From the NCBI GenBank assembly GCA_016932955.1, contig JAFGBV010000172.1:1-43059 (forward strand): DNA of 43,059 nt, written 5' to 3'. A model generated the notes under the pieces. The model saw only the letters and a program-made list of their open reading frames with translations. It did not search any database and had not been told where the DNA came from. Shown one piece after another: positions 34,800-42,693 of this stretch. A program made the translations under genes and the position numbers. Position 1 is the stretch's first letter. Each line of letters opens with the position of its first letter. Origin of the DNA: Anaerolineales bacterium. Its GTDB lineage: Bacteria; Chloroflexota; Anaerolineae; Anaerolineales; UBA4823.

Positions 34800-36272
34800 A
34801 TGTGGCAAGAATATTACACAGTTCGTAGCCTTGAGGATGCGCTGGCAATCCTATCTGAGAAGAAGGAAAAAGCCAGGATTGTGGCTGGGGCAACGGACCT
34901 GATCTTGGAGATCGAGCGGGGAGTGCGCAAGGGAATCGAGGTTCTGGTGGATCTCAGGAAAATCTCGGGTTTGAATGAGATCACTCTGGATGAGGATGAG
35001 ATTATTCACCTGGGGCCACTGGTTACACACAGCCAGTGTGTGGCTTCCAAGTTGATTGTCGAGCAGGCTTATCTACTGGCGCGTGCTTGTATGGAGGTGG
35101 GTGCGCCGCAAATCCGCAACCGGGGGACAGTGGCAGGCAACCTGATCACAGCCTCCCCAGCAAATGACACGATCGCGCCATTGATGGCTATGGGGGCAAG
35201 CGTAGTGCTTGCTTCTGCGCGGGGGGAACGCAAGGTGCCGCTGGAAGGATTTTATAAGGGTGTGCGTCAAACGGTGATGCAAGCAGATGAAGTGCTGGTG
35301 GATATCCAGATTCCCGCGCTGCAAGCCAACCAACGAGGCACGTTCTACAAGCTGGGACTACGCCGCGCCCAGGCGATCTCAGTGGTGAATGCGGCTGTGC
35401 TGCTGACCATTGAGGATGGCCGTGTGAAAGCGGCTGCGATCACATTGGGCGCGGTCACGCCGACTATCGCACGCGCGACGCAAGCGGAGGAGTTCCTGGT
35501 TGGGCGGGATTTAAACACAGAGTCAATTGAGCAGACTGCTGAGCTGGCAATGCAGGCTGCCCGCCCAATCGATGATGTGCGCAGCTCGAAAGATTATCGC
35601 CTGGAAATGGTGCGGGTGTGTGTGCTGCGTGCTCTGCGCAGCCTGGTACCTGATGCTACAGCAGGTCCCGGTGCGCCGTCGAGTGCAGTTCGGGAAGGTT
35701 TCCCAGAGCGCCCGGTTCTACTACGGGTGGAGAGGGGGCGTTGGGGGAATGTGGAGGATATGGCTCCACTGCAGGAGAATCTCTGTCATCGCAAGGCTGG
35801 AGAAGGGGGGACGCCGATCATTGTAACGATCAATGGAAAACCCGCTACGTTCACCAGCGGGCAAAACAAAACCCTACTGCGTTTGTTGCGCGAGGAGGCA
35901 GGTTTAATTGGCACCAAAGAAGGTTGTGCTGAGGGGGAGTGCGGTGCGTGTACCGTTTTCCTGGACGGGATGGCGGTGATGAGCTGCCTGGTGCCTGCAC
36001 CGCAGGCGCATGGGGCGCAGGTGTACACGATCGAGGGGCTCGCACACCCGGCTGAGCTCCATCCGGTGCAGAAGGCTTTCATTGAAGAAGGAGCAGTACA
36101 GTGCGGTTACTGCACGCCTGGGTTTGTAATGTCGGCGGCGATGCTGCTTGAGGAAATCCCCCATCCCACCCGGGAAGAAATCAAGCAGGCGGTGAGCGGT
36201 AATTTATGCCGCTGTACGGGCTACTATTCGATTATCAACGCAATCGAAAAAGCAGCGTTGCGTATGGAATGA
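34800..36272 (+). CDS. FAD-binding/2Fe-2S fusion subunit of a molybdenum hydroxylase
   Basis: A 490-residue fusion. Residues 1-285 form the FAD subunit, with loop AGATDL at 29-34 and the second motif VGAPQIRNRGTVAGNL. A linker of about 60 residues leads to a complete 2Fe-2S subunit from about residue 340, with Cys376, Cys381, Cys384, Cys396, Cys435, Cys438, Cys470 and Cys472. The FAD-then-FeS order differs from eukaryotic xanthine dehydrogenase (FeS-then-FAD). AGGAGA lies four bases before ATG 34800. No molybdopterin subunit follows: the next genes are a small membrane protein and a nucleosidase-like protein. Its Mo partner must lie elsewhere or be shared. Confidence 0.9.
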   Translation: MWQEYYTVRSLEDALAILSEKKEKARIVAGATDLILEIERGVRKGIEVLVDLRKISGLNEITLDEDEIIHLGPLVTHSQCVASKLIVEQAYLLARACMEVGAPQIRNRGTVAGNLITASPANDTIAPLMAMGASVVLASARGERKVPLEGFYKGVRQTVMQADEVLVDIQIPALQANQRGTFYKLGLRRAQAISVVNAAVLLTIEDGRVKAAAITLGAVTPTIARATQAEEFLVGRDLNTESIEQTAELAMQAARPIDDVRSSKDYRLEMVRVCVLRALRSLVPDATAGPGAPSSAVREGFPERPVLLRVERGRWGNVEDMAPLQENLCHRKAGEGGTPIIVTINGKPATFTSGQNKTLLRLLREEAGLIGTKEGCAEGECGACTVFLDGMAVMSCLVPAPQAHGAQVYTIEGLAHPAELHPVQKAFIEEGAVQCGYCTPGFVMSAAMLLEEIPHPTREEIKQAVSGNLCRCTGYYSIINAIEKAALRME

Positions 36273-36294
36273 CTACCACGAAAGGAGGCGCGAG

Positions 36295-36711
36295 ATGGGC
36301 TATTCTTCAATGCGATCCAGTAGAGGGCGAATAAAGGAAGAGCGACCGTGGAAGATCCATCCTGTGTGGCGAGGGATAGGTTGTGCTTTGCTCATTATCA
36401 TCCCTGTTCTATCCTGGGCGGGGGCTGACCTGTTTATTGATAATGTAAAGAACTTCCCAATGCCTAAGGAACTGGTGGGAGGGGTTGTTATCCCGACCAC
36501 GGACAACGCCCAAGTGAACAGCCTGATCAATCCGATCAATCAGTTGTTTCGGGGTATTACCTATGGGCATTTCTTCTTTACGGCGGTGTTTATCTTCATA
36601 GGCTTCGGAGTATTATCTGTGGTATATGGCTTTCTTTACAGCGCTGTAGGACCGCCGCGCTACAGTCGTTTTGATGCGCGTCCAATCAAAGCCACCCGAC
36701 GACGCCGGTAA
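36295..36711 (+). CDS. Small membrane protein of unknown function, two transmembrane segments
   Basis: A 138-residue protein that I do not recognise. The basic N-terminus is followed by a membrane segment (about 25-48, GIGCALLIIIPVLSWAGADL). An extracytoplasmic loop of about 40 residues follows, then a second segment (about 92-116, FFFTAVFIFIGFGVLSVVYG) and a very basic tail ending TRRRR. Both ends are therefore predicted inside. AAAGGAGG six bases before ATG 36295 is a near-perfect ribosome site. The stop overlaps the next start as TAATG, so it is translationally coupled to the nucleosidase-like protein. Confidence 0.8.
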   Translation: MGYSSMRSSRGRIKEERPWKIHPVWRGIGCALLIIIPVLSWAGADLFIDNVKNFPMPKELVGGVVIPTTDNAQVNSLINPINQLFRGITYGHFFFTAVFIFIGFGVLSVVYGFLYSAVGPPRYSRFDARPIKATRRRR

Positions 36712-38420
36712 TGGAAAGGACAGTCCCGAGCACGGCTTCTGAGGAAGTCGAGCTATACCTGCGGACTTATTATTCCCTGCTGCGCTCTACAGCGGATGTT
36801 CACATCCGCACGCTGGAGGAAGCACATTCGGGGATGAAATCGCTGCTGCATCCAGCCGCTCGCGAAGAGAAGCCGGATATGGCAGCGTTTATTTACAGTC
36901 TGCTGCGCCTGCCGGACTGTATCAGGCAAGTAAGCCTGGTAGTGTTAGGACAGAGTGTGGGGGTATTTACGAAGGCGGGCTATGATGTGGAAGCGTGGCA
37001 GCAGGTGGCATCATCTGCCCGGCGGAGGCGTTGTTTCTTTGATGGGCAGGGGACACTGGCTTGTTTTATTGCCAGCCGCAGTGACATCGATGATGTGATC
37101 CCGATGCTGACGGCTTACCAGATTGAATGGAACAAGTTCCATGCCTTGCTCAGGCGGCTGCCTGCTGAGGCGTTGGCGGGTGAATGTGCTGGACTGCAGG
37201 GGTGTGAGGAAATCTTTCAGATGTCCACAGATGATCTCGGCCAGTTGCGCACTATCTGGGGCGAGCATTATGCGGAGAATATCCGTTCCATAGCCAGCCA
37301 GCCATGCCGGCTGCGGGTGCGGCTCTTAAGCGGTTCATTGAGTGAATACCGGCGCGCCACGACTGACTGGTGGGAGAATATCGAGCGTCTTGCGCCGGAA
37401 CTGGCGAGTCGCCCGGTGTATTTTGTGTCGAGCAACACACACAGCCTCGTCAACTTGCTGACTGGCTTCGCGCTGCGCAAGCGCCAGCATCTGGTGGACT
37501 ATATTGCCGAATCAGCCAACGAGAGCCTGATGGAAGAATGGCACAGCATCCAGCAGCAGCACGTCGCTTCGAGCCAGGAAAACTTCCTGTATTACCTGCT
37601 GAAGAAATACCAATCCACTGTGACAGGGCGGGCGCTGCTCGAGGAACAGCTTGCTTATGAAAAGTCGCTGGGAATGTTGCGCGCTTCCAGCGAGCATACT
37701 TTTGACGTGGATGCTCAGGTGATCGAGCTGAGCCGCATCGACGGAGATGCACTCGACCCGCGCTTACAAAGCACCCCAAACCTTGAGACGCTGCGGGGCA
37801 GCGACGCCCTGCTGCTCAACATCGATTATCCGTTGGGACTGGCGGCCTATAATATCCTCACCGAGGTGGCCGAACAGGTGGGGTGGGTGTTGGGGGTGTA
37901 TGTAATGGGCAAGGCAGCCTCGCTCAACGGAGCGGTGGGAGATGTGGTGATCCCGAATGTGGTTCACGACGAGCACTCGCAGAACACATACCTTTTTGCC
38001 AATTGTTTCGCGGCTGCGGATATCGTCCCATACCTGATCTATGGCTCTGTGCTGGATAATCAGAAGGCAGTTACGGTGCAGGGCACCTTCTTGCAGAATG
38101 CACATTACATGGAGATCTTCTACCGAGAGGGCTATACGGATATCGAGATGGAGGCAGGGGCGTACCTGTCAGCAGTGTATGAGATGCACCGCCCCAAGCG
38201 CCATCCGGTGAACGAGATGGTCAACCTGTATGGGCTGCCATTTGACCTGGGGATTGTGCACTATGTATCGGATACGCCATTGAGCAAAGGCCGCAACCTG
38301 GGAGCAGGCAACCTTTCCTATTATGGGATGGATTCCACGTATGCGGCATCTTTGGCTGTGCTGCGGCGCATCTTCAAAGTGGAGGGGGAGAGGCTACAGC
38401 GCAAGAAATCTGCAAGTTGA
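36711..38420 (+). CDS. Uncharacterised protein with nucleoside phosphorylase/AMP nucleosidase-like C-terminal half
   Basis: A 569-residue soluble protein with no recognised N-terminal domain; residues 1-330 are mostly helical. The C-terminal half carries features of the nucleoside phosphorylase superfamily in the right order. These are GKAASLNGAVGDVVIPN from residue 400, DIEMEAGAYLSAVYE with Glu479-Met480-Glu481 where these enzymes have the ribose-binding ME motif, and HYVSDTPLSKG with Asp521 where AMP nucleosidase has SDKPLHGE. The match is from memory and partial. It starts one base inside the stop of the small membrane protein and lies downstream of Mo-hydroxylase genes, which fits purine metabolism. 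Glycosidic-bond cleavage is a hypothesis only. Confidence 0.8.
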   Translation: MERTVPSTASEEVELYLRTYYSLLRSTADVHIRTLEEAHSGMKSLLHPAAREEKPDMAAFIYSLLRLPDCIRQVSLVVLGQSVGVFTKAGYDVEAWQQVASSARRRRCFFDGQGTLACFIASRSDIDDVIPMLTAYQIEWNKFHALLRRLPAEALAGECAGLQGCEEIFQMSTDDLGQLRTIWGEHYAENIRSIASQPCRLRVRLLSGSLSEYRRATTDWWENIERLAPELASRPVYFVSSNTHSLVNLLTGFALRKRQHLVDYIAESANESLMEEWHSIQQQHVASSQENFLYYLLKKYQSTVTGRALLEEQLAYEKSLGMLRASSEHTFDVDAQVIELSRIDGDALDPRLQSTPNLETLRGSDALLLNIDYPLGLAAYNILTEVAEQVGWVLGVYVMGKAASLNGAVGDVVIPNVVHDEHSQNTYLFANCFAAADIVPYLIYGSVLDNQKAVTVQGTFLQNAHYMEIFYREGYTDIEMEAGAYLSAVYEMHRPKRHPVNEMVNLYGLPFDLGIVHYVSDTPLSKGRNLGAGNLSYYGMDSTYAASLAVLRRIFKVEGERLQRKKSAS

Positions 38421-38444
38421 CAACAATCTTTATTGGGGAGATTT

Positions 38445-39977
38445 CTATGCGGCGGCGAGGCGTAGCCCGCGTGGGTAGGCGTTTTTGACCACTCCCTGGA
38501 CAAATTTTCCCCATCCTAAGGGGTACCCTGCCAAACAGACCAGTCCCCAGCCGCTGGATGCGGCACTCACGCGGGCGATGTGGTCGCTTTCATAAGCGAG
38601 ACTGTTCCCTTGCAGATAGGCGAGGATGCGATGGTCGCTGGCGGGGTGTGCGAGAGGCAGGTTCAGGGTGCGGTTTGCCAGACGAGAAGGTTCGGGCTCG
38701 GCGGTGGGTAAGCCCAGGGCAAGGGCATGAGCAGGCTCAAAGCGGTTTTTCTTGATGATCCCCAACCACCAGCCTGGGTGGATGACTTTGAGGCTGCCCA
38801 AGTCTGGTAGGGAAGGAGAAATTTGATACAGGTATGTACCGGAGAGTCCCAGGTGCTCTTCAGGGTAAGGCGGGAGAAGTGTTTCTTGGCAGAAGGCAGT
38901 GAAATAGTCTCGAACAGCCTGTGGGAGGCGGGTTGGGTACGGCGGGGCAGGTTGATGCAGGGGGGCATCGGCAGGCGCTTGCTCTGAGCGCCGCAGGAGG
39001 GCGAGAAAATGCCCTTCCCCTCCGCCGCGTTGAGGCCAGAGTCGGGTGGCATTTTCCAGATCAGGTCGTTGAGCGCCGGTCAGCCATTCGGGGCGGCCGG
39101 GCGAAAAGCCGGGACGAGCGGGAATAGGCTGTAAAGAGAAAGTGGGGAAAGCATCCAGGAATTTGGCGATGACTTGCTCGTTTTCCTCAGGAGAGAAGGT
39201 GCAGGTGGAATAAAGGAGCCATCCCCCCGGGCGCACCAGGTGAGCGGCGTGGTGCAAGATTGCGCTCTGGCGCGCGGCACAAGCAGGTACCTGATCCACT
39301 GACCACTGCGCGCGGGCGGATGGGCTTTTTCGGAACATCCCCTCGCCAGAGCAGGGGGCATCGAGGAGGACGCGGTCAAAAAAAGCACCGAAATGGTCCG
39401 CCAGGCGAGCGGGGGTTTCGTTGGTGATGCAGGCAATGCGCACGCCGCAGCGCTCGATGTTTTCAGCCAGGTCCCAGGCGCGCTGGGGATGGATCTCGTT
39501 TGCCACGAGCAACCCCTGGTTCTGCATCAAGGCGGCGAGGTGAGTAGTCTTGCCGCCTGGGGCGGCAGCAAGGTCCAGCACGCGTTCTCCGGCGCGGGGG
39601 GCGAGCGCTTCGGCCGCAGCCATCGCGGAGGGATCTTGCAAATAATAGAGCCCGGCAGCGTGTAAGGGATGCTTGCCAGGGCGGGTATTGGGGGGGATGA
39701 TCAGGCCAGAGGGTGCCCAAGGGATGGGGGTGGGAGTATCACCAACAAGCCAAAATAGTGATTCGTGTTGTTGCACCTTTTCGGCAAGGGTCAAGAAGTC
39801 TGGCAGGGAGATCTTAAGGGTGTTGACGCGCAGGCCCGAAAGCGGAGCCTCCCCGTACGAGGCGAGGAAAGCGGAGTATTCATCTCGTAGGAGGCTCTGC
39901 ATGCGCTCCAAAAAGCGATCGGGGAGGGGAGGAACAGGGGGAGTCATGCTGGGTGTGCGATTGGAAGATTGTAACAT
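38445..39977 (-). CDS. rsmF: RsmF-type 16S rRNA m5C methyltransferase
   Basis: A 510-residue SAM-dependent RNA cytosine-5 methyltransferase. The N-terminal domain contains FLASYGEAPLSGLRVNT. The Rossmann core has VLDLAAAPGGKT (residues 133-144), DAPCSGEGMFRK with Cys209, and YSTCTFSPEENE with Cys259; the two cysteines are the release and nucleophile residues of the family. The C-terminal region (RLWPQRGGGEGHFLALLRR, then a PUA-like part) fits RsmF/YebU and not RsmB. Two starts are possible: ATG 39977 (weak GGAA three bases upstream) and ATG 39947 (no clear site). The rRNA position modified is not deducible. It converges with the preceding plus-strand gene over 24 bases. Confidence 0.88.
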   Translation of the reverse strand: MLQSSNRTPSMTPPVPPLPDRFLERMQSLLRDEYSAFLASYGEAPLSGLRVNTLKISLPDFLTLAEKVQQHESLFWLVGDTPTPIPWAPSGLIIPPNTRPGKHPLHAAGLYYLQDPSAMAAAEALAPRAGERVLDLAAAPGGKTTHLAALMQNQGLLVANEIHPQRAWDLAENIERCGVRIACITNETPARLADHFGAFFDRVLLDAPCSGEGMFRKSPSARAQWSVDQVPACAARQSAILHHAAHLVRPGGWLLYSTCTFSPEENEQVIAKFLDAFPTFSLQPIPARPGFSPGRPEWLTGAQRPDLENATRLWPQRGGGEGHFLALLRRSEQAPADAPLHQPAPPYPTRLPQAVRDYFTAFCQETLLPPYPEEHLGLSGTYLYQISPSLPDLGSLKVIHPGWWLGIIKKNRFEPAHALALGLPTAEPEPSRLANRTLNLPLAHPASDHRILAYLQGNSLAYESDHIARVSAASSGWGLVCLAGYPLGWGKFVQGVVKNAYPRGLRLAAA

Positions 39978-39992
39978 TGTTTCCAGGGCTGA

Positions 39993-40796
39993 TCAACTTG
40001 ATGCGCTGGCGTAACGGCGCAAGCCGAGGCGGAAGAGCACGGAGGCGCCCAGGAAGAGGAGGAGAGCAAAAGCGGCGCTGCCAACTAACATCATCGGGGG
40101 CAGAACACCCGTGAGCGCTTCTGCGGGAAGGGTGGTGACCAGGCCAACGGGGATGATCCAGGTAAGTACCAGGCGCAGCCAACCCGGATAGATGTGCACG
40201 GGGTAGCGCGCCATCTGAAAGATATCGTTGAAGACCCAGGTGAAGAGCACGCCGGGGCTCCAAAAAACCAGGGCTGTGAAAGCCAGCAGCAATGAATATA
40301 AGATCAGCAGACCACAGGCTAAGGCTGCCAGAAAGGCAGCCAGGCGTTCGGCACTAAGGCCTTGCCCTATCTGAATGATGGCGGCTGCCAGTACGCCTGC
40401 CCCGAGGAGCAGGTCGAAGAGGGAAAAGATGCGCCAACGGCGGAAACTGGCAAGGAATTGGGTATTAAGGGGGCGGAGGAGGGTGAAATCGAGCCTGCCG
40501 CTCCATACATCTCCATCTATGCCAACCAGAGAATCCAGGCTGGGGCTGATGAAGAGGCGATGCAAGGCAGCGGCGGTGAGATAGGCGCCCAACAGCGCCA
40601 GGGTGGAGGCAAAATCCCAGCCGCCGATGGTTTCTACCTGGCTGAAGATCACCCAAACGCCCAGGAAACCGCTGGCAAGGTTGAGCAGTGAGTAGAGCAG
40701 GTTGATAAAGAAATTTGCCCGGTAAGCAGCTTCTTCCTGCAGAGATACACCCCAGAAGAGACGGATGAGTTTTACGTACCAGCGTAGAGAGTTCAA
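39993..40796 (-). CDS. ABC-2 type transporter permease (DUF990-like), second permease
   Basis: A 267-residue integral membrane protein with about six hydrophobic segments. It includes the VWSGRLDFTLLRPLNTQF cytoplasmic loop, which strongly recalls the DUF990/ABC2_membrane_6 family. The frame is open far upstream to 41090, but that part is the shadow of the other permease. TTG 40796 has GGAGG (40807-40803) six bases upstream, and the protein then begins MNSLRWYVKLIRLFWG. It starts two bases after the stop of the first permease and probably forms a heterodimer with it. Confidence 0.85.
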   Translation of the reverse strand: MNSLRWYVKLIRLFWGVSLQEEAAYRANFFINLLYSLLNLASGFLGVWVIFSQVETIGGWDFASTLALLGAYLTAAALHRLFISPSLDSLVGIDGDVWSGRLDFTLLRPLNTQFLASFRRWRIFSLFDLLLGAGVLAAAIIQIGQGLSAERLAAFLAALACGLLILYSLLLAFTALVFWSPGVLFTWVFNDIFQMARYPVHIYPGWLRLVLTWIIPVGLVTTLPAEALTGVLPPMMLVGSAAFALLLFLGASVLFRLGLRRYASASS

Positions 40797-40798
40797 TG

Positions 40799-41593
40799 TC
40801 AACCTCCAATGGCAGAATACCGGCGCAAGCCGGAGCGCCAGATCACTGCGGAGAGAGCCAGGGCGAGGAGCAGCCAGCCAGCCTGGATTGCCAAACCAAA
40901 ACCGATTTCGGATTGGGTCAACTGACCGGTGAGCACTTCGACCGGGAAGCCCAGCATGTAGCGGAAGGGTAAGATGACTGCCGTGGTGTGCAGGGGGCCG
41001 GGGAGCAGGGCGGTAGGCGCCACCTGCCCGGCGAGGAGGAAGATGAGGGCATCTTGTACGGCGAGCAGCGCATCGGCGCGGGTAGCCCAAAATGCGAGCA
41101 GAGCCAGCCAGTAGCCCCAGAAGAAGCGCAATGCCCAGGCAAACAGCAATGCAGGCAAGAATGCCAGGAGGTTGAATGTCTCAAGCTGGAGTTCCGGGCG
41201 GAGGATCAATCCCAGCAAGGCGACAATGGGCAGCAGGAAGGCCATGTAGACGATTTTGCCAGCCGCTTCGGAAGCAAGAGTATCATAAATGGGGGCTAAT
41301 GGGCGGAGCAGGATGCGGTTCATCTCGCCAGCGCGGATCAGGTCGCCAACGGTCCAGTTGGTTTGGGAATAGGTGAGCTGGTTGACCAGGATCAAAACCA
41401 GGTAGTAGGTGACGAACTGCCCGCGGCCTAACCCGCCGACCTGACCTGTTTCGCCAGCCGCAGCGGACCAGACGAGCATGTAAATGAGCGGAGGAACCAT
41501 CCACCCGAAAGCCAGGAGGAAGAAGAAGCTGCGGTACTGCAGCCAGGAAGCCCAGGTGCCGCGAATGAGAGCTAATCCACCGCGGTGGTTCAT
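40799..41593 (-). CDS. ABC-2 type transporter permease (DUF990-like), first permease
   Basis: A 264-residue membrane protein with six predicted segments. Its loop IRAGEMNRILLRPLAPIYD corresponds to the loop in the downstream permease, so the pair are paralogues. Its ATG overlaps the stop of the ATPase gene by ATGA. Families of this type export drugs, antibiotics or lipids. Nothing in the sequence identifies the cargo. Confidence 0.86.
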   Translation of the reverse strand: MNHRGGLALIRGTWASWLQYRSFFFLLAFGWMVPPLIYMLVWSAAAGETGQVGGLGRGQFVTYYLVLILVNQLTYSQTNWTVGDLIRAGEMNRILLRPLAPIYDTLASEAAGKIVYMAFLLPIVALLGLILRPELQLETFNLLAFLPALLFAWALRFFWGYWLALLAFWATRADALLAVQDALIFLLAGQVAPTALLPGPLHTTAVILPFRYMLGFPVEVLTGQLTQSEIGFGLAIQAGWLLLALALSAVIWRSGLRRYSAIGG

Positions 41594-42633
41594 AAAACTT
41601 GCTCTCCTTCTTCACCCTGGTAAATCTGATCCATCACGGCTTCGATGGGGGGATCTTCTACAGCCAGGTCGATGATGGGAAGGGTTTGGAGGAGCTGGGC
41701 GGTGATTTTGGGGGCAGATTCTCGCGCCACGCGCAGGGTGAGGCTATTGGGAGATTGCTCAATCACTTCGACTTTTGGGGGAAGAGAGAGACTGCTGGCA
41801 CTATTGCCGTTGCGGAAGGTGATGCGGAGGAGCTTGAACGGGGCCAGTTTCTGGGCCAGCTCGCTCAGTTTGCCATCGAAAAGCAGGCGCCCGTGGTGGA
41901 TAAGCAGGACGCGCGGGCAGAGCGCCATCACATCGGCCATGTAGTGGCTGGTGAGGATGATGGTGACGGCGAAGCGCTGATTGTACTCAGCGAGGAAGCG
42001 GCGCAGGCGGATTTGCATGGAAACATCCAGGCCGAGGGTTGGCTCATCGAGGAACATCACCTCCGGGTGGTGGAGCAGCCCGGCAACCAACTCGCATTTC
42101 ATGCGCTCGCCAAGGGAGAGGTTGCGCACCGGCTTGGTGAGCAGTGCTTGCATGTCGAGCAGGTCGATCAGTTCATCGATGTTGCGGCGCAGCTCGGCTG
42201 GCGGCACGCGATAGATCTCGCCCAGGACGCGAAAGGAATCCATTGGGGGAATATCCCACAGCATCTGGCTTTTATTTCCCAGCACCATACTGATACGGCT
42301 CAAATAGGCAGGCTTGCGTTCCCAGGGGGTGAAGCCAGCAACGTGTGCCTGACCATTTGTGGGGCGCATCAAACCGGCAAGCATCTTGAGAGTGGTTGTT
42401 TTTCCAGCGCCGTTTGGTCCAATCAGGCCGAGGATTTCTCCGCTCTGAACAGTGAAGCTGACCTGGCAAACTGCCTGCACCTCCTGGTGAGTGGGGCGAA
42501 CCAGGCTGCGCAGGGCGGCCTTCATTCCAGCTGCACGCACGGGTACACGGTAAGTTTTGGAGAGATATTCGACACTGATGGCGGCAGATTGGGGCGAGGC
42601 AGGATTGATCCTGCTATGATGGGGCTGTGGCAT
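41590..42633 (-). CDS. ABC transporter ATP-binding protein
   Basis: A 347-residue ATPase that energises the two downstream permeases. Walker A is GPNGAGKTTT from residue 72, the signature is LSLGE at 172-176, Walker B is VMFLDEP at 192-198, and the switch histidine is His230 in TSHY. A roughly 50-residue N-terminal extension and a roughly 80-residue C-terminal domain flank the core, as in other ATPases paired with DUF990 permeases. GGAGAA lies four bases before ATG 42633. The three genes overlap or nearly touch and form one export operon. Confidence 0.93.
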   Translation of the reverse strand: MPQPHHSRINPASPQSAAISVEYLSKTYRVPVRAAGMKAALRSLVRPTHQEVQAVCQVSFTVQSGEILGLIGPNGAGKTTTLKMLAGLMRPTNGQAHVAGFTPWERKPAYLSRISMVLGNKSQMLWDIPPMDSFRVLGEIYRVPPAELRRNIDELIDLLDMQALLTKPVRNLSLGERMKCELVAGLLHHPEVMFLDEPTLGLDVSMQIRLRRFLAEYNQRFAVTIILTSHYMADVMALCPRVLLIHHGRLLFDGKLSELAQKLAPFKLLRITFRNGNSASSLSLPPKVEVIEQSPNSLTLRVARESAPKITAQLLQTLPIIDLAVEDPPIEAVMDQIYQGEEGEQVL

Positions 42634-42649
42634 TTTATTCTCCGGGAAT

Positions 42650-42680
42650 GCCTGCCCACTTCCAATGGAAATGGGCAGGC
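42650..42680 (-). terminator. Strong intergenic hairpin, possible terminator or mRNA barrier
   Basis: GCCTGCCCA (42650-42658) pairs fully with TGGGCAGGC (42672-42680). After one C/A mismatch the stem continues TTCC/GGAA with an AAT loop. It lies between the RibD-like gene and the ABC operon. No T-run follows on either strand, so it is not a classical intrinsic terminator and may attenuate or protect transcripts. Confidence 0.45.
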
Positions 42681-42693
42681 CAGGTGATATGGG

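Noticed and set aside
38421..38444. CAAT-CTTT-ATTG hairpin between two convergent genes as terminator
   Set aside because: Four A/T-rich pairs with no following T-run are too weak to call.
40797..41090. N-terminal extension of the second ABC permease
   Set aside because: The extra residues are arginine/proline-rich shadow of the first permease, and a ribosome site points to TTG 40796.
41599..42687. Long open frame (362 codons) on the plus strand opposite the ABC ATPase
   Set aside because: The minus-strand frame has all ABC ATPase motifs, and the plus-strand product has no recognisable motif.
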